This document shows, in pieces, positions 22,762 to 25,099 of a stretch of DNA of 25,099 bases (within the stretch, counting starts at the first letter, position 1; each line of letters opens with the position of its first letter). The notes under the pieces are model-generated. The model saw only the letters and a program-made list of their open reading frames with translations. It ran no database searches and was not told the origin of the DNA. The stretch is from JBCBJZ01 sp038522635. GTDB taxonomy: Bacteria > Pseudomonadota > Alphaproteobacteria > Rhizobiales > Hyphomicrobiaceae. The stretch lies in the NCBI GenBank assembly GCA_038522635.1, contig JBCBJZ010000039.1, forward strand, positions 1-25,099, written 5' to 3'. Made by a program: the position numbers and the translations under genes.

Positions 22762-23697
22762 ATGAGCGCTGACCATCCCGCTGATATCGTACGTGCGGTG
22801 CGCGCGCGGCCCTTGGAGCGTGACGAATTCAACGCGCGCTCTCATGATGCGCGCGAGGCTACACCGGCCTACACCCTCGCCACGCTCGTCACCCGCCATG
22901 ATCTCTACGCCAACGCGATCCGGTCGTTGCGCGCAGGCGGCTTCGCGCACGATTGTGAGTACCTCAGCATCGACAACGCGCAGCGCGATGATGCCTGCGC
23001 CTACCGCCAACTCAACGCGTTACTCAACGAGGCGCGTGCGCCCTACGTCATCCTGTGCCACCAGGACATCGAACTGATCGGCGATGGCCGCCAAGTCCTC
23101 GATGAAAAACTTGCCCATCTCACCGCGATCGATCCAGCCTGGGCCGTCGCTGGAAACGCGGGCGGTGTTGGGCCGGGCCGGCTGGCGTTGCGCATCAGCG
23201 ATCCCCACGGCGAAGACCAAAACGTGGGCCCGTTGCCGCAGCTCGTCAGCGCGCTCGATGAGAACTTTCTGGTGGTGCGGCGCGCAAGCCGTGTCGGCCT
23301 TTCCCATGACCTGACGGGCTTCCACCTGTACGGCGCTGATCTGTGCCTTAACGCCGACGTCAAAGGGCATAGCTGCTACGTCATCGACTTTCACTTGCGC
23401 CACCTAAGTGCCGGCAACAAGGACGCAAGCTTTGAGGCGGTGGAACGCCGCTTCCGCGAAAAGTGGTCGCGGGCGCTGCGGCCGCGCTGGCTGCAGACCA
23501 CCTGTGCACTGCTCTACCTGTCGGGCGTTGCGGGCGATCGGATGCTTGGCGCGATAGCGGAGCGGTCCTTGGAGAAGCTGGCGCGACGGCTGCCTGGCGC
23601 GCGCGGATGGCGTGCGAAAGCGCCTGTTGGTGACGGCCGTGACGGTGTCGATGCTGCACCCGCAGCGGTTGAGCGCACGCCTGCGCCAACGCCATGA
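22762..23697 (+). CDS. GT2-like glycosyltransferase family protein
   Basis: A 311-residue protein resembling the glycosyltransferase-like family that has an HQD motif in place of the usual DxD (Pfam Glyco_tranf_2_5-like). TLVTRHDLYANAIRSL and CEYLSIDNAQRDDACAYRQLNALLNEA precede PYVILCHQDIELIG (Asp102). NFLVVRRAS, GFHLYGADLCLNA and IDFHLRHLSAGNKD follow in the expected order. The family assignment is from memory of the motif pattern. AGGAG (22751-22755) lies 6 nt before the ATG at 22762 and overlaps the upstream stop. A GTG at 22741 would add seven residues. The C-terminal 40 residues are Ala/Arg/Pro-rich. The stop overlaps the start of the flippase gene by 4 nt, so all three rightward genes are coupled. 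Confidence 0.8.
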   Translation: MSADHPADIVRAVRARPLERDEFNARSHDAREATPAYTLATLVTRHDLYANAIRSLRAGGFAHDCEYLSIDNAQRDDACAYRQLNALLNEARAPYVILCHQDIELIGDGRQVLDEKLAHLTAIDPAWAVAGNAGGVGPGRLALRISDPHGEDQNVGPLPQLVSALDENFLVVRRASRVGLSHDLTGFHLYGADLCLNADVKGHSCYVIDFHLRHLSAGNKDASFEAVERRFREKWSRALRPRWLQTTCALLYLSGVAGDRMLGAIAERSLEKLARRLPGARGWRAKAPVGDGRDGVDAAPAAVERTPAPTP

Positions 23698-25099
23698 CAG
23701 CGGCCTTAACGGGCGCGCCATCGGCGTCTCCCGAACCGCCCCATCCAGCACAGCCGACGCCAGCGGCCCAGCCAACGCGGATGCCTCAAAGACCAGCGCG
23801 CCAGCGAAAACCGCGCGCCAGCGTGCAAGCTGCGATGCTGATGGGCGGCTTCGGCGCGGCCCAAGCCATGTCGTTTGCCCGCAACGCGTTGCTCGCCCAT
23901 TGGCTCTCCAAAGGCGATTTCGGCATCGCCGCCATCCTGATGCTTTCGCTGCAATTGTTGGAAACGCTTAGCGACCTCGGTGCCGACCGCCTCATCGTGC
24001 AGGCGCGCGACGGCCACCGCCCTCGCATCATGGCCAACGCGCACGCGGTCCTCCTCCTGCGCGGCTGCATCACGGCGCTTTTGCTGTTTGTCACGGCAGG
24101 TCCGCTCGCCCAACTTTTCGGCGTGCCCGAAGCGACCTGGGCGCTGCAGGCCTGCGCGCTCATCCCGCTCATCAAGGGCTTTTCCCATCTCGATGCGCGC
24201 CGGGCGCAGCGCCGCCTCGACAACCGACCCTTCGTGCTCATCGAGACCTTGCCCCAGGCGCTGGCGCTGGCCGCGAGCCTCCCGCTATTGATGGCACAAG
24301 CCTCCTTCGCGGCCGTCGTTTGGTTGGCGCTCGCTCACGCCCTTACCGCGGTCGCCGTCTCCCACCTCGTGTCGCGACGCGCCTACCGTGTGGCGCTCGA
24401 TCGTGCGCCGCTGTTGCGGTTGATCGCGTTCGGCTGGCCGATCTGGCTCAGCGCGTTTCCCCTCATCGCCGTCTACCATGCGGATCGCTTCATCGTGGCC
24501 CACGTCTATGGGCTTGAAGCGCTGGCCGGCTTCCACGTCGCGTTCATGGTGACGATGGTGCCGGGGTTGATCGCTGCCAAGGCGGGCCACGCGCTGATGC
24601 TGCCGATGTTCGCGCGGGCGCTTAACAACCAACCATGTGCGCCGCGCAGCAAGGACAAGCGCGACGCCTCGAGCGCGCAGGATATGCGCGACACCTCACG
24701 CGCGCAGAATATGCGCGACGTCATGGGCCTGCTGACCAGCGTCACGGTGCTCGCGGCGACCGGGCTGGTCCTAGCGTTCGTGGGGCTCGGCGACCACGTC
24801 ATCCAGCTTTGTTTCGGCGCAGCTTACGCGGGCCTTGGCCCCCTCGTCAGCGTGCTGGCGCTGATGTGGGCGTTGCGCATGGCGCAAGCCGTACCCGGCA
24901 TGGCGTTGATGGCGGCAGGTGAAACCAAACCGCTGTTGGTCGCAGGGCTGTTGCGCGCGACGGGCTTGCTGCCGGCATACCTGATCGCACTCAACGCAGG
25001 CCCGCTGTGGCAAGTCGCTTGCGCAGGCGTCGCCGGGGAGGCGCTCTCGTTGGCTTACGTCACAGCGCGTCTGCGTTGGCTTTCGCGCGCGCGCGAAAG
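23694..25099 (+). CDS. Polysaccharide flippase (Wzx/RfbX-like), truncated by window end
   Basis: A partial CDS, open for 468 codons to the right edge. It is a polytopic inner-membrane protein of the Wzx/polysaccharide-transporter type in the MOP superfamily, which flips lipid-linked glycan units to the periplasm. Typical features are the first helix GGFGAAQAMSFARNALLAHWL with KGDFGIAAILMLSLQLLETLSDLGADRLIVQ, and later FGWPIWLSAFPLIAVYHADRFIVAHVYGLEALAGFHVAFMV. The ATG at 23694 overlaps the previous stop (ATGA), indicating coupling, and gives a Pro/Ala/Arg-rich cytoplasmic leader of 47 residues. Internal ATGs at 23835 and 23841 give a more usual N-terminus. The loop near residues 318-343 contains a 27-nt tandem repeat. 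Assignment to Wzx rather than to another MOP branch rests on the neighbouring glycosyltransferases. Confidence 0.88.
   Translation, partial: MTAALTGAPSASPEPPHPAQPTPAAQPTRMPQRPARQRKPRASVQAAMLMGGFGAAQAMSFARNALLAHWLSKGDFGIAAILMLSLQLLETLSDLGADRLIVQARDGHRPRIMANAHAVLLLRGCITALLLFVTAGPLAQLFGVPEATWALQACALIPLIKGFSHLDARRAQRRLDNRPFVLIETLPQALALAASLPLLMAQASFAAVVWLALAHALTAVAVSHLVSRRAYRVALDRAPLLRLIAFGWPIWLSAFPLIAVYHADRFIVAHVYGLEALAGFHVAFMVTMVPGLIAAKAGHALMLPMFARALNNQPCAPRSKDKRDASSAQDMRDTSRAQNMRDVMGLLTSVTVLAATGLVLAFVGLGDHVIQLCFGAAYAGLGPLVSVLALMWALRMAQAVPGMALMAAGETKPLLVAGLLRATGLLPAYLIALNAGPLWQVACAGVAGEALSLAYVTARLRWLSRARE
24661..24714 (+). repeat. In-frame 27-nt tandem repeat within the flippase gene
   Basis: Two imperfect 27-nt units (24661-24687 and 24688-24714) differ at four positions. 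The sequence continues with a further 5-6 matching bases. They encode RDASSAQDM and RDTSRAQNM followed by RDVM, in a charged loop between hydrophobic segments. The unit is a multiple of three, so changes in copy number would keep the frame. Confidence 0.8.

Overview
The window reads as a stretch of chromosome from a GC-rich alphaproteobacterium, most likely of the Hyphomicrobiales (Rhizobiales) or a close relative. The clearest lineage marker is a 47-residue aa3-type cytochrome c oxidase subunit IV, a family essentially confined to Alphaproteobacteria. It lies next to a three-gene proton-translocating transhydrogenase operon with split alpha subunits (pntAA-pntAB-pntB), also usual in that class. 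Placement below class level is inference. I see no rRNA, tRNA, CRISPR array, insertion sequence or phage gene.

Left third (1-8100): a membrane-anchored TAXI-type solute-binding protein without a permease; a RidA-family deaminase; an exported ClpP/crotonase-fold protein; a 337-residue protein of unknown function built from a duplicated module; a TerC-family membrane protein translationally coupled to a zinc-ribbon methyltransferase; and O-acetylhomoserine sulfhydrylase (metY) read divergently from terC. The spaces between these genes hold two families of dispersed palindromic repeats. R1 has copies at 3491-3565, 7956-8015 and 19959-20030. R2 has copies at 3416-3477 and 4792-4848, flanking the unknown 337-residue gene in the same orientation.

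Middle (8100-15150): three leftward genes encoding envelope proteins. They are an exported von Willebrand A protein, a 1260-residue protein of no family I recognise, and a membrane-anchored endonuclease/exonuclease/phosphatase. The 1260-residue protein has six N-terminal helices, a large coiled-coil loop with four cysteines, a seventh helix and a long, probably cytoplasmic tail. It is the most promising undescribed protein here.

Energy block (15150-18930): ctaD-associated subunit IV, then pntAA, pntAB and pntB, all leftward. These link respiration and NADPH supply. A run of 19 G (19 C on the coding strand) sits 38 nt upstream of the pntAA start and is a candidate length-variable tract, or a sequencing artefact.

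Right end (19300-25099): a small exported six-cysteine protein of unknown function, then a surface-polysaccharide locus. This has a leftward GT-B glycosyltransferase and, divergently, three tightly coupled rightward genes: a GT2 glycosyltransferase, a second GT2-like transferase and a Wzx/MATE-type flippase cut by the window edge. The transferases would build a glycan on a lipid carrier and the flippase would move it across the inner membrane.
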